Shown here piece after piece: positions 20,891 to 31,313 of a stretch of 64,000 nt of DNA. Both the position numbers and the translations under genes were made by a program. Below the pieces are notes generated by a model, which worked only from the letters and a program-made list of their open reading frames with translations, made no database searches and had not been told where the DNA came from. The first letter of the stretch is position 1. Each line of letters begins with the position of its first letter. The stretch comes from Populus alba (Eukaryota; Streptophyta; Magnoliopsida; Malpighiales; Salicaceae). Where the stretch lies: contig NC_133294.1 of assembly GCF_005239225.2 (NCBI RefSeq), forward strand, positions 2,914,001 through 2,978,000, written 5' to 3'.

Positions 20891-21411
20891 ATTTTGATTT
20901 AATATATATTTTTGATTTTTTTTTCAATTTCATCCCTTAAAATTTTATTTTTATATTAACTTTGATTCTTATTTTTATAATTGTTTATTTGATTTTTCCT
21001 TATCATTTTTTAATTGAAATTGTTTTTTATCTATCAAATTTGGTCCTCATTATTTTGATTGTTACTTTTTTATTTGAAATAATTTATGAAATGGTAATTA
21101 TTATTATTTTAATTTCTTCATCTTTTCAATTTTTTATTTGTTATATTTGATCTCTATTATTTTAATTATTATTTATTTTATTTGAGATAATTTATGAAAT
21201 TATATTTTTTTAACAATTTAATTTTCATTCAACTTCTTAATTTTGTAAATTTTTTTTCCAGCTCATTTTCTATAATATAAACAAAACACTGGAAAGTGTT
21301 TTCCAACTTATTTTCTATTACACTACCATACATCGAAAAATAATTTATTTTTTCAAAATTCACTTTCCAAACAGAAAACTACTTTCCAGCAAACAAATGA
21401 GGACTTAATTC
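20891..21411. mobile_element. Truncated copy of the 1-kb MITE seen at 28900-29860
   Basis: The sequence from 'ttcaatttcatcccttaaaa' to 'ccagcaaacaaatgaggac' follows 29330-29855 closely. The left half of the MITE is missing. It is bracketed by a ~58-bp direct repeat (20831-20890 and 21406-21462, sharing 'actaattacctaaaaa' and 'aagtcaattttggtc'). Confidence 0.6.
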
Positions 21412-21462
21412 TGAACTAATTACCTAAAAAAACATTTTAATAATTGAAGTCAATTTTGGTCC

Positions 21463-22856
21463 CTATTTCTTGTTATTTCACAAACAAACCCTCAATTGGT
21501 CACAATCTTTAATAATCTTTTCAATTATGCCACTTGATTTATTTGATTGAGCACTTGGTGTCTTTTACAGTATGGTCCTTGGTCTTGATATTCTTTAATT
21601 TCATCCTCACTTGCCCTTTTATAATTTAAATTTTTTTTTATTCCGGGACAAATTCTCAATTTAACATGAAAATCCAGGAATTTGTTTTTTATTTAACATG
21701 AATTAACAACAAACATTATCTAACGCACACATATGCTTTTCATATTATACAATAAAACATCCAACACATAAACAACTTCATAAGTTAAGGATTGCATATT
21801 CGATTTCCTATCACTGAAAAGTTCTCTACGATGTTTCTGATAAAGCACGGGCACGAAGGGGATGCGTTTGAAATGGGATGATAATAAGAAATACACCTGC
21901 TGAGATTGTAGCTCACAATTTTAAATTATTCAGCGTGACTAACTTTTTTCTCGAGCCCTTCACTTCGAAACAAAAGGTCATCTCATGATATATTTTCACC
22001 GAAGACCTCATTACCAAACACAAGAGCAAATAATCTCTTTTCCCATAAAGAAAATAACCAAGGAGTTGCAAGATTTCAAAAGCAAATTATTTTGGACTCA
22101 CATTGAAATAAATTTTGTTTTCAAAATGCAAGATCAAGATTTCAAGATTCATTCTAGACTCATATTCCTTCACCAAATAAGAGAATGGCCTCTTAAAATC
22201 ATTATTCATCTAAGTCAATGGCATAGCACTCTTGGGGGCAATGACCAGTACAAGGGGGACAACATTGTGTTTAAGGAAAATCTATCATCCCTTACAACAA
22301 GACAAGGGGGCATTTTGGTTTACAAAAGACAGCTCAATCCTTTCAGCAAGTGATACCGAATGTTATTAGGAGTGAGACGAGGGGTAATGAATAATCCTCT
22401 CGAATTATTTGACGAATCAGAAAATCTCTAGCAAGCAAGTGAGTCACAATGGGCACCACAAATGCTGAGTTGTGCAAATAAATTTGGAAATAGACTTACA
22501 TGGGCCAACTCGAGTGGGCTAGAAAGCTAAACGACAAAGATGACTCAAATCAGATAGCAAGATCTCACCAACTAATCAACAAGAAGATTGTGAAGAAATG
22601 GGGGCCTATATTTCAAATCAGGTAAAGATGCATGCATATCATCTAAACTTTGAGACATTGAGCAATAATTTTTGCATTAGAAAAAAATTCAAACAGAATC
22701 CCAGTGGAAGGCCACCTTGAAATGGTGAACATTGAATTGCTTTTTGAAAAATTTTCACTTTTGAGAATTTTTCAGCCTGGGCAGGCCGCCCATGAGAATT
22801 AGGCCACCAAAAAAACATCTCTGTATTTTTCCACCACTTTTCAGCCTCAACCATCA
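21463..22856. other. Unassigned DNA, probably partly the 3' region of the second Tat/Ogre-like element
   Basis: An open stretch of 122 codons at 21985-22353 has no recognisable domain. The sequence is less AT-rich from about 21980 on, which may mark entry into the element. The true left edge was not found, and no copy of the LTR start TGTCATAACC is seen upstream. Confidence 0.35.
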
Positions 22857-22860
22857 TAGG

Positions 22861-23270
22861 TAGTGCATTTTCTATCCTACCTCCATTCGAGCGCGCATTC
22901 GAGCCCTCGTCTTACATTCGAGCGCGCCTTCGAGCCCTCGTCTTATTTATTTTCGAGCGCGCCTTCGAGCCCTCGATCATCAAAGGTAGTGCATTTCCTA
23001 TCCTACCTCCATTCGAGCGCGCTTTCGAGCCCTCATCTTACATTCGAGCGCGCCTTCAAGCCCTCGTCTTATTTATTTTCGAGCGCGCCTTCGAGCCCTC
23101 GATCATCAAAGGTAGTGCATTTCCTATCCTACCTCCATTCGAGCGCGCTTTCGAGCCCTCGTCTTACATTCGAGCGCGCCTTCAAGCCCTCGTCTTATCT
23201 ACATTCGAGCGCGCCTTCGAGCCCTCGTCTTATCTCCATTCGAGCACGCCTTCGAGCCCTCGTCTTATTA
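22861..23270 (+). repeat. Higher-order GC-rich tandem array, 126-bp units of three ~32-bp submonomers
   Basis: 'tagtgcattt' recurs at 22861, 22987 and 23113, a period of exactly 126 bp. Each unit holds three copies of ttcgagcgcgccttcgagcc followed by ctcg, and further submonomers follow to about 23265. Because 126 is a multiple of three, one frame stays open for 147 codons (22863-23306). This is a repeat artefact. Confidence 0.9.
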
Positions 23271-23293
23271 AAAAAAAATCCTTGTATTTTTCC

Positions 23294-23768
23294 ACTGGGC
23301 AGGTAACCCATTATAATGTGACCATCTGGGCCGGTAACCCATTACAATATACCATCCTATACTGGGCAGGTAACCCATTACAATGTGACCATCTGGGCTG
23401 GTAACCCATTACAATATACCAACTGGGCAGGTAACCCATTACAATGTGACCATCTGGGCAGGTAACCCATTACAATGTGACCACCTGGGCTGGTAACCCA
23501 TTACAATATACCAACTGGGCAGGTAACTCATTACAATGTGACCACCTAGGCTGGTAACCCATTACAATCTACCAACTGGGTAGGTAACCCATTACAATGT
23601 GACCACCTGGGCTGGTAACCCATTACAATATACCATCCTATACTGGGCAGGTAACCCATTACAATGTGACAATCTGGGTTGGTAACCCATTACAATATAC
23701 CATCCTATACTGGGCAGGTAACCCATTACAATGTGACCATCTAGGCCGGTAACCCATTAAAATATACC
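23294..23768 (+). repeat. Tandem array, about 15 copies of a ~30-bp monomer
   Basis: The monomer is ctgggcaggtaacccattac followed by aatgtgacca; two variants alternate (…aatgtgacc and …aatatacc), giving a partial dimer pattern. It ends in a poly-A stretch at about 23775. It matches, on the opposite strand, the monomer at 7596-8283 at about 26 of 30 positions. Confidence 0.9.
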
Positions 23769-24006
23769 ATCACACAAAAAAAAAAAAAAAAAACAAAAAA
23801 AAGGGTCGTCTCCCAAATGACTTGTTTCTTGATTTTTACATCTCTTTGTAAAGGTTATGTGTCAATCTACTGTTTTCAAAGTTTTCAAAACTAAAAAAAT
23901 AAAAAAGAAGCAAAAGTTTTTTCTGTATCTAATTTTCTTTATAAATTTACTACACAAAGCTAAAAGAAAATGAAATTTTCTAATATCGTTGCATAGTAAA
24001 TATTAT

Positions 24007-24020
24007 AAAGAGGGGGCAAC
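24007..24020 (+). other. Polypurine tract of the second element
   Basis: AAAGAGGGGGCAAC sits directly before the LTR start TGTCATAACCC. The first element has AAAGAGGGGGCATC in the same position. Confidence 0.85.
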
Positions 24021-24173
24021 TGTCATAACCCAATTTTGGCCCATTGATTTTTAATTTAATTTTTACAGGGTTTAAAATGTAAAATTAAAAGATGAGAGAC
24101 TTGTTTCGATAAAAAGTGTGATTTGTCAACTTTCGTGAAAATTAAGGACTATAATGTGCTTTTGTCATTCTAT

Positions 24174-24243
24174 CCTTATCTTTGAGATAATCCTTACTTT
24201 CGAAATAACCTTATCTTCAAGATAATCCTTACCTTCAAGATAA
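24174..24243 (+). promoter_or_regulatory. Four tandem 17-bp dyad repeats upstream of the LTR TATA box
   Basis: Copies of CCTTATCTTCAAGATAA or close variants start at 24174, 24192, 24209 and 24227. The core TTATCTTNAAGATAA is an imperfect palindrome. The last copy ends about 100 bp before the TATA box, where U3 enhancers usually sit. A protein-binding role is inference. Confidence 0.6.
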
Positions 24244-24345
24244 TGATAGTTGTCTGATTTCGAATTCGATTCTAATTCGAACTTCAAAAAAAATGAATGA
24301 GTTTGATTGAGACTGTACTTCTTACAAGCGATGGGACTCTTGCAC

Positions 24346-24353
24346 TATAAATA
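24346..24353 (+). promoter_or_regulatory. TATA box of the second element's LTR
   Basis: TATAAATA in the context tgcactataaatactaatcc, followed about 30-60 bp later by a GA-rich leader. Confidence 0.7.
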
Positions 24354-25321
24354 CTAATCCCAGTCTATGCAAAGGAGGAGGACGATTGGAGAGAAACACA
24401 GAAAAAAGAAAAAAAAGAGAAAAAACCCCAAAAGAAAGGCATTACCCGAACCCTACGAAATATTCACAAAAACAGAGGGGGCACGACAGAATCCTAGACT
24501 AGCCACCGCTGCCCCCTCTCCCCTAGCTTTTTTTTTCCTCTGTTCTTCCCTGGTCTAAAACCAGCCATACATTCCCCCTCCTCGGCATTTTCCTTTTTCT
24601 TCCTTCCCTCCCCGCCAACTGAAGCCATTACAACCATCTCCCAAAACAACCCTCTCTCAGCCTCACTCCATTAACAACTCTCTTTCTCCACAGACAAAGC
24701 CTAGACATCACCACCCTCACTCTTTGAAGAAGGAAGAGAACGGGACCTTCGGAGAAGGGAAGAGTTTTAATTATTGCAGCAACAACAGCAAGTTTCCTCC
24801 TTCGGCACCAGCGACGACCACACCAGTAGATCAGCAATGCAACTCCTTCTTCTCCAGCACATCATCATCGTTTATGAAATAATATGAGCCGTCCAGCATG
24901 CACTCCTCCAATAACAGCAGATTTTTCAATCATGAACCGCAACTTTGTCTTTAACCGTGGGAGTCTTTTAGTTCAAAACCGTGATCATCAGCAAGAGTAC
25001 TCCTAAGTTCCAGCATTCTTGATTTTCCACTTTTTTTTCATTGAAGCAGCGACGATGGGTGCTCCTCAGCCAAACTTTCCCTCAGCAACCATCTCTTTTC
25101 AGTAGAGGCAGGGCGGACACGAACAGGAGACTAGGAGAGAGTGGACTGAAGACACAAACCAGAGAATAAAAAGACTGAGGAGAACGAACAAAAAAGAAAA
25201 GAAACCACAGGAGCATACAACATAGATAGAAACGGAGAAGGAGAGAAGGAAGCTTTGGCAAACCAGCATACCTTCGCCATCGTCTTCATCATCAAGCTCC
25301 AGCATCAGGCAGACTCCGACA

Positions 25322-25480
25322 GTTGGTATTACTGCATGTATTCCTTTAACAATTTTTTTTTGCAATTTCTGAAAGTTTGGGCTCTGAGTAGACCAAGATC
25401 CTTTATCTTAAAAAAAAAAAAAAAAAAGAGTTGCAGGATTGATGTCGAGAGTTCAAGATCGACAGCACAATAATAAACAC
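25322..25480 (-). pseudogene. Chimeric TNL scrap: LRR exon piece joined to TNL 5' leader (copy 1)
   Basis: 25365-25405 matches the part of exon 4 that encodes LGLLRALYLRNCK. It runs straight into the 5' leader block ttgcaggattgatgtcgaga (25430-25470) with a poly-A run between. The same junction is at 28385-28510 and, shortened, at 46361-46460. Confidence 0.7.
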
Positions 25481-26726
25481 GGAGATCTAAAATAGTTTGT
25501 ATTTCCATCGTCACTTGAAAACACAGAGACCGTTCGCTTGATTTGCCCAGCAACCCTAGCTACTAGCACCCGCCCCCTCTCGCCTCTCAACCCCTCCCTC
25601 TCCTTACACTTAGAAACATAGAGATCCAAAACAACCACACATGCCAATTAATTGAAATCTGAAACCAATCAAGCCTCTCAAAAACATATCGATGTTTTTC
25701 ATAACCTATCCACTATCCAGTTGGCCTTTCCTCTTCGTCTACGCAAGATCACATGATACTTCGCAGTCTCCACTACTCCTCTGTTGAATCAGTTCTTTCA
25801 CAATGAGTTTTAATTTTGTTTTTTCCTTTTTAATTAATTAATTAATTAATGACTGCTCGTATTTTGCCTATCTTTATAATCTATTTAATTTATTTGTATT
25901 TGCTTCTTTTTTTTCAGTGCAGAGGTAAAAAATATAGTTGCTGTTTTGCATGCTTAAAAATCCATTTATAAGGTAACCATTTGTATTTTTCACTTTAATT
26001 GTCTCAGAATAGTATAGAAAAAATGATCTGCCCGGTAACCCTAGATGTCTCAGTTGCTGTTTTGAATGCTCAAAAATCAGTTCTATACAATATACACTAT
26101 ACATTTGTTTGTGTTTGCTTTAATTGGCTTTCTATTCTTGAGCACTGAAAGAAATGTATATATTTTGATTTAGTGCTTGCATCTTTGTTTGAGTCACAAC
26201 TTGATCTGATCTGATAAGAAACATAGTAAACTATTCATGTTTGATCCTGCTCTCAATTCAAATTCTTAGGATTATTTAGTTTCGCAAAAGTTGGGTTACA
26301 AATTTGTTCTACTGGGTATGATGTGGTTCATGACCTCTTTTATTTTTGTCATGACTGTTTTTTATACTAAATCAGGCACTGGTACATATCTTTCTGTTAA
26401 TTTGGGGGATGGCTTAAAGGGCTATGAATAGATCCATGCATTGCTCTTAACCTGCCTGTTGTTGTGGTCTAGCATCACAGATTCACAGCACAGTTTCTAT
26501 GAAGCAATAATAAAGCATTTTCTTTTTATGTAATTTTATCCGAAATTTCAGTTTCCACTTAAAAGCAACAATCAAAACTAACCCCTAATTAATAAATAGA
26601 TAAACAACCCAAATTTTTATTCCTCAACACAAATCATCAAACCCCGAAAATAAAAGAAAAAAAAGGGTTTCTTTATTTTTTTTTTTGAGAAGTATATGGT
26701 TTCATTAAAGGGTTTCTTTATTTGAT
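25481..26726. other. Unassigned DNA with leader/intron-like look
   Basis: It begins C/T- and C-rich (25545-25610), passes a (TTAA)n run at 25833-25852, and has a pyrimidine tract plus ttcag at 25905-25917 like an intron acceptor on the plus strand. 'gttgctgttttgcatgctta' (25937) and 'gttgctgttttgaatgctca' (26053) form a diverged direct repeat. No protein match was recognised. It could be the leader and first intron of a captured gene. Confidence 0.3.
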
Positions 26727-26842
26727 TAATCATTTCCTTCCTCTTCATGCAACCATTGGACACCAATCGCCTTTATTTGGATAGCTGGACCATGTGGATG
26801 CACTGAAATACTCACATCATCACCATTATCAAAATAATTTGA
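26727..26842 (-). pseudogene. TNL C-terminal exon relic
   Basis: It matches the exon-5 stretch encoding DNGDDVSISV, then GPAIQI and VQWLHEEEG of the other copies. Only about 115 bp remain. Its left edge meets unrelated DNA and its right edge enters the 568-bp tandem duplication. Confidence 0.75.
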
Positions 26843-27128
26843 AATCGTTAATTATCGGGTTAATTATTTTTATTAAAATAGTATTATTTTATAAAAAAAA
26901 CTGAAAACTTCTTGGAATTAACACGGTAGATATCGGATGAAGTTCTATCATGTAAATCAAATCACAAGTTGAATTTGATCATATTAATTAAATTTTATTG
27001 AGTCAATATTTTTCAGTTAAATTTTATTGAGTCAATATCGAAAAATTTTGGTGCCAGGAATTGATGGCTATTGACATGGTGAAGTAAGAAAAAAGTTAGA
27101 AAATAAACTCCACAAGTTGATGGCTATT

Positions 27129-27382
27129 TGTTAGAGTACAGTGAATAATATGTATAACAGTGAATAAATATGTTAGTGACGAATCAATCAGTTAGTTAGT
27201 TAGAGAAGTTAGTTACATGCAGTTAAGTTGTTACAGCTGCATGTATATATACTAACTAACTGTAGAAGGGACAATTCAATTAAAACAGAAAAGAAAAGAC
27301 AGATTACAGATAGATTTCTTCATTCTTCTCTCGTCTATCAAATCAACCTTTCTGTAAATACTGCTAAATCCTTCATTTCTCA
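27129..27382 (+). mobile_element. Solo LTR, Copia-type (copy 1)
   Basis: 254 bp, TGTTAGAGTACAGTG...CTTCATTTCTCA, with a TATA-like tgtatatatact at about 27241. Orientation is inferred from the TATA box. No internal sequence or flanking target duplication is visible. Confidence 0.7.
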
Positions 27383-27698
27383 CGTCATCACCATTATCAA
27401 AATCATTTGAAATCGTTAATTATCGGGTTAATTATTTTTATTAAAATAATATTATTTTATTAAAAAAACCTGAAAACTTCTTGGAATTAACACGGTAGAT
27501 ATCGGATGAAGTTCTATCATGTAAATCAAATCACAAGTTGAATTTGATCATATTAATTAAATTTATTGAGTCAATATTTTTTCAGTTAAATTTTATTGAG
27601 TCAATATCGAAAAATTTTGGTGCCAGGAATTGATGGCTATTGACATGGTGAAGTAAGAAAAAAAGTTAGAAAATAAACTCCACAAGTTGATGGCTATT

Positions 27699-27953
27699 TG
27701 TTAGAGTACAGTGAATAATATGTATAACAGTGAATAAATATGTTAGTGACGAATCAATCAGTTAGTTAGTTAGAGAAGTTAGTTACATGCAGTTTAAGTT
27801 GTTACAGCTGCATGTATATATACTAACTAACTGTAGAAGGGACAATTCAATTAAAACAGAAAAGAAAAGACAGATTACAGATAGATTTCTTCATTCTTCT
27901 CTCGTCTATCAAATCAACCTTTCTGTAAATACTGCTAAATCCTTCATTTCTCA
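27699..27953 (+). mobile_element. Solo LTR, Copia-type (copy 2)
   Basis: 255 bp, almost identical to 27129-27382. It was duplicated together with the host DNA rather than inserted twice. Confidence 0.7.
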
Positions 27954-28384
27954 CGTCATCACCATTATCAAAATCATTTGAAATCGTTAATTATCGGGTT
28001 AATTATTTTTATTAAAATAATATTATTTTATTAAAAAAATGAAAACTTCTTGGAATTAACACGGTAGATATCGGATGAAGTTCTATCATGTAAATCAGAT
28101 CAAAAGTTGAATTTGATCATATTAATTAAATTTTTATTGAGTCAATATTTTTTCAGTAAATTTTATTAAGTCAATATCGGAAAATTTTGGTGCCAGGAAT
28201 TGATGGCTATTGACATGGTGAAGTAAGAAAAAAGTTAGAAAATAAACTCCACAAGTTGATGGCTATTGACATCCTCAAGTAAGAACGAAGTTAGAAAAAT
28301 CTAATTAAGAGGAGAAGTTGATGGCTATTAACATCATTTCTGTTTCTCTCTTTTTTCTCAAATCTTTTTGCTTCGTGGTTGGTA

Positions 28385-28800
28385 TCACTGTATTCCTTTA
28401 ACAATTTTTTTGCAAAAGTCAGGGCTCCGAGTAGACCAAGATCCTTTATCTTAAAAAAAACAGAGTTGCAGGATTGATGTCGAGAGTTCAACATCGACAG
28501 CACACCAATAAGCTAAAGTTTTCATATATTATTATCTTACTTCATCTTTAAAACAGTTTTCAAGTTATTTCCCAGCAATCAAATCCTTCATGTCCTTTTC
28601 AGAAAAAAATATTATGATAAATCTCTATGCTGAACCAACAAAAATCTGTTGATGAGATCATCAATAATTAGTTTCTAACAGTGAATTAATCGAAGTGATT
28701 CTCAGTTACAGCAGAGTTATATTCCACAATATAACTAAAAGAGATAAGAGAGAGAGAGAGAGAGAGAGAGTGTGCCTGAAATCTTCACTTTCCTTTTGCT
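28385..28800 (-). pseudogene. Chimeric TNL scrap: LRR exon piece joined to TNL 5' leader (copy 2)
   Basis: 28410-28450 is the exon-4 LRR piece. 28460-28800 is the TNL leader and UTR-intron region including the GA run (28745-28770), which is longer here than in other copies. The donor motif reads gtgcctg rather than gtacctg. Confidence 0.7.
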
Positions 28801-28899
28801 GATGTTCTCTTATCAGTTCATCAATTTTCTGCTTTTAGGGCAACCTTACAAGTCTCTGTGGTAAGGGCCATTTCTGCATGAGGACCCTTTTTTTTATAA

Positions 28900-29860
28900 G
28901 GCCATGTTTGTTTTCCAGAAAGTAATTTTCGGGAAATTATTTTTTAAATTTTCATGTGTTTGTTTGTCATTAGAAAAGTTGGTCAACAGAAAATACTTTT
29001 CCGGTCAATTTCAGTCAAAGAAAAATTTGACTTGGTTTTCAGGAAAGTGTTTTTCCCTTTAGCTGGGTTTGTTTCCGAAAAAGTGGTTTCCGGAAAATCA
29101 CTTTCCAAACTTTCTTGTGTTTGTTTACTAGTAGGAAAATTGATCAATGGAAAACACTTTTCAGTAAAAAGAAAATTTGGCTTGGTTTTCAGAAAAGTGT
29201 TTTCCTAAAAAATTTAGGGGGAAAACACTTCCCGGAAGTTGAGAAAAATTTAGAAATGTCATTATTTACTAATTATATCAAATTTGATCCTCAAACTTTT
29301 GATTTCTATATATATTTTTGTTTTGAATATTTATTTTTCAATTTCATCTCTTAAAATTTTATTTTTATATTAACTTTGGTCCTTATTTTTATAATTGTTA
29401 TTTGCTTTTTCCTTATCATTTTTTTATTGAAAATTTTTTTATCTATCAATTTGGTTCTCATTCTTTTGATTGTTACTTATTTTATTTGAAATAATTATGA
29501 AATGTTGATTATTATTATTTTAATTTCTTCATCTTTCATTTTTTTTTTAATTTTTTAGATTTGATCTCTATTATTTTGATTATTATTTATTTTATTTGAG
29601 ATAATTTATGAAAATGTTTTTTTTCAATTTCATTCTCATTCAACTTTTTAATTTGTAAGATTTGTTCCTCATTATTTTAATAAACTTGATAAAAATAAAA
29701 TATTAATAAGTTATTTTAACTTATTTTTCATGACATAACCAAACACTGGAAAGTGTTTTCCAAACTTATTTTTCCATTACAACTAATAAACAATGAAAAC
29801 TACTTTCTCGGAATTCACTTTACAAAAAAAAAACTATTTTCAAACAAATAAAACGGGGCC
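28900..29860. mobile_element. Non-autonomous DNA transposon (MITE), about 960 bp
   Basis: The left end is ggccatgtttgttttcc and the right end aaacaaataaaacggggcc, a GGCC...GTTTG inverted pair. A diverged ~155-bp tandem duplication fills the left third (28910-29225). The interior is AT-rich and non-coding. The TNL-A upstream region (about 17890-17925) shows the same flanks without it, so this is a true insertion. TAA/TTA next to the ends suggests a 3-bp target duplication (PIF/Harbinger-like), but hAT is not excluded. Confidence 0.7.
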
Positions 29861-30011
29861 TTAATTTGCTCAAATCATTTACCCGCGTTTACTAGGGCAT
29901 GTAATTCTTGTTATAATTACCAAAAGGGACATTAGAGACACACACAACACATAATCCCTCTCATCAACTCACACTGTTTCTTCTTACTTCGCCCACCAGT
30001 AAGAAAAAAGG

Positions 30012-30017
30012 CACGTG
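30012..30017. promoter_or_regulatory. G-box CACGTG in an orphan TNL upstream block
   Basis: Same block as at 18061, but the gene that should lie to its left is only scraps. Confidence 0.4.
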
Positions 30018-30289
30018 GAGGATAAGGCTTTTCATATCTGACTTGGAAAGTTTACTAGCCTGTAATTCTTGTTGCATCATTCTTGATTCTAGCTTTTTCT
30101 TTCTGTTAACTTTATTTATGATATGATGCGGTCGTTTTGTTTTGATTGTCTTATATAAAGATTTTGGAATATAAATGAAAATTTAATAGTTTTTAATTTT
30201 TTAATTGTTTATTTTTTATATCATTTTTTGTATTGATTTTATTTTTTAATTTTGTTCATTAACGTGGTTTAATCTAAGCGATTATCAAC

Positions 30290-30660
30290 AAAGAAAACAA
30301 GACAGCAGCTGGATTGGAACCAAAGTAAACAAGAAATAAGAAAGAGAGAGTACCTGCAAGTTTCCCTTTCCCTTCTCTCTTCAGTTGTGGCTGCTGTTCT
30401 GTATCAGTAATCTAAGCGGTTCTGCTCCAAAATTTTAAGACAACCCTTCAAGTCTTTGTGGCACAATATTATAAATAAAATATTTTATTATATAGGAATG
30501 CGAGGTATAGTTACCAAAAGGGACATTAGACACCCGCATAATCCAACTCATCCACTCTCGCTGTGCCCCTGCTCTGGCCGTATCTCTATCCTCTCGCATC
30601 CAAAACCAGCATCAACACCACCCACCAATAAGAAAAAGGCACGTGGAGGATCATGACTCT
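30290..30660 (-). other. Orphan TNL upstream/leader block
   Basis: It contains the GA run and splice-donor motif (gagagagtacctg near 30350), the accaaaagggacattagaca motif and a CACGTG G-box at 30640-30645. No TIR exon follows to the left. The TYW3 fragment starts just to the right. Confidence 0.55.
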
Positions 30661-30683
30661 GAATCAGCTACCGGGTCGGCTAC

Positions 30684-30990
30684 CGAGTGGTGTTCCGTTT
30701 TGAGCCATTGAGTATTGCTGTGGAGTGGAGGGACATTGAAGCTGCACAATGTTTGGTGTCTTTGGCTATAAAGTGTGGGCTTAAGGAATCAGGGATTACA
30801 AGTGCTGATGGCAAGAGGGCTATTGAGTGGGGGTTTTATAAGAATTGAGGTTCCATGGAGTGATAGTAATAGGATTCTGTTGTCAAAAGAGTGTGTGAGG
30901 TTTCCCGTTGACTTGGCTCGTCAGAAAATTGGAAGAGAACTCGAGCGTTTTTTTAGTTGTTTAAGAGAAAACAGCAAATGGGCTCGTCAG
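30684..30990 (+). pseudogene. Fragment of a TYW3-like gene (tRNA-Phe wybutosine synthesis), broken
   Basis: One plus-strand frame reads FRFEPLSIAVEW, RDIEAAQCLVSLAIKCGLKE and SGITSADGKRAI. Near 30830 the frame shifts, and a second frame goes on with RIEVPWSDSNRILLSKECVR and RFPVDLARQKIGRE. These blocks are the core of the TYW3 domain as I know it from plant TYW2/3/4-type proteins, which carry out steps in making wybutosine in tRNA-Phe. The N-terminal part is missing and no intron is seen. It sits between TNL upstream DNA and the TNL-B0 3' flank, so it is a captured or retroposed scrap. Confidence 0.75.
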
Positions 30991-31313
30991 ATAAAAAATA
31001 ACTAATTAAATTTTATCATGTGTCATTTTTATTTTACTTTTTATATAAAAAAATGAAATAAAATAGATAAAATAACATGAAAATTGGAAAGGTTAACTTA
31101 TATTTATATATGTCTTATTATAAATACAAATTAATAAAATAATATCATATTACATTTTTTATATGAAAGCCCTTATAAATATTTATAAATAGAAGATCTC
31201 ATGCTATTTCATGATAAGCTTTTCAAGAAAAAAGAAAAAACTATTTCAAAAGCTTTCCAGCTTTTTTATTTTACGGTTGAAATCTAAAAAAGCAAACCTC
31301 TACTTAATGAAAC
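30991..31313. other. TNL 3' flank, AT-rich
   Basis: It matches the flank left of TNL-C (about 47290-47560), for example 'ttaaattttatcatgtgt' and 'aataaaataatatcatatta'. This marks the left edge of the duplicated unit. Confidence 0.6.

Larger units (their letters stand above)
22857..25321 (+). mobile_element. Second Tat/Ogre-like element, 3' remnant
   Basis: Plus-strand order: GC-rich higher-order array, 30-bp array, polypurine tract, LTR. The tract and the LTR start parallel those of the first element, and the array monomer is the same. No gag, ORF1, pol or 5' LTR is seen, so it is 5'-truncated or rearranged. The right edge is sharp: after CCGACA at 25321 the DNA is the TNL-derived block gttggtattactgcat. 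Confidence 0.75.
24021..25321 (+). repeat. 3' LTR of the second Tat/Ogre-like element (1301 bp)
   Basis: It starts TGTCATAACCCAATTTTGG and ends GACTCCGACA. The start resembles TGTTGTAACCCATTTTTGG of the first element and the end shares CGACA. A TATA box is at 24346-24353 and the downstream part is CT/GA-rich like a transcript leader. Short frames inside (24367-24558 and the minus-strand ones) have no domain. Confidence 0.8.
26818..28285. repeat. Direct tandem duplication, 568- and 571-bp units plus a third partial unit
   Basis: Units start at 26818, 27386 and 27957, each at catcaccattatc. Units 1 and 2 are nearly identical and each ends with a solo LTR. The third lacks the LTR and stops after ctccacaagttgatggctat near 28265. 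Confidence 0.92.

Noticed and set aside
21985..22353. 122-codon frame as a gene
   Set aside because: No recognisable domain and no gene context; it may be element-derived. Kept as unassigned DNA.
22863..23306. 147-codon open frame with repeated Ser/Pro-rich units
   Set aside because: It is open only because the tandem unit is 126 bp, a multiple of three. No start context, domain or other gene signal.
28954..29354. Plus-strand open frames inside the MITE
   Set aside because: They repeat the MITE's internal duplication and have no domain.
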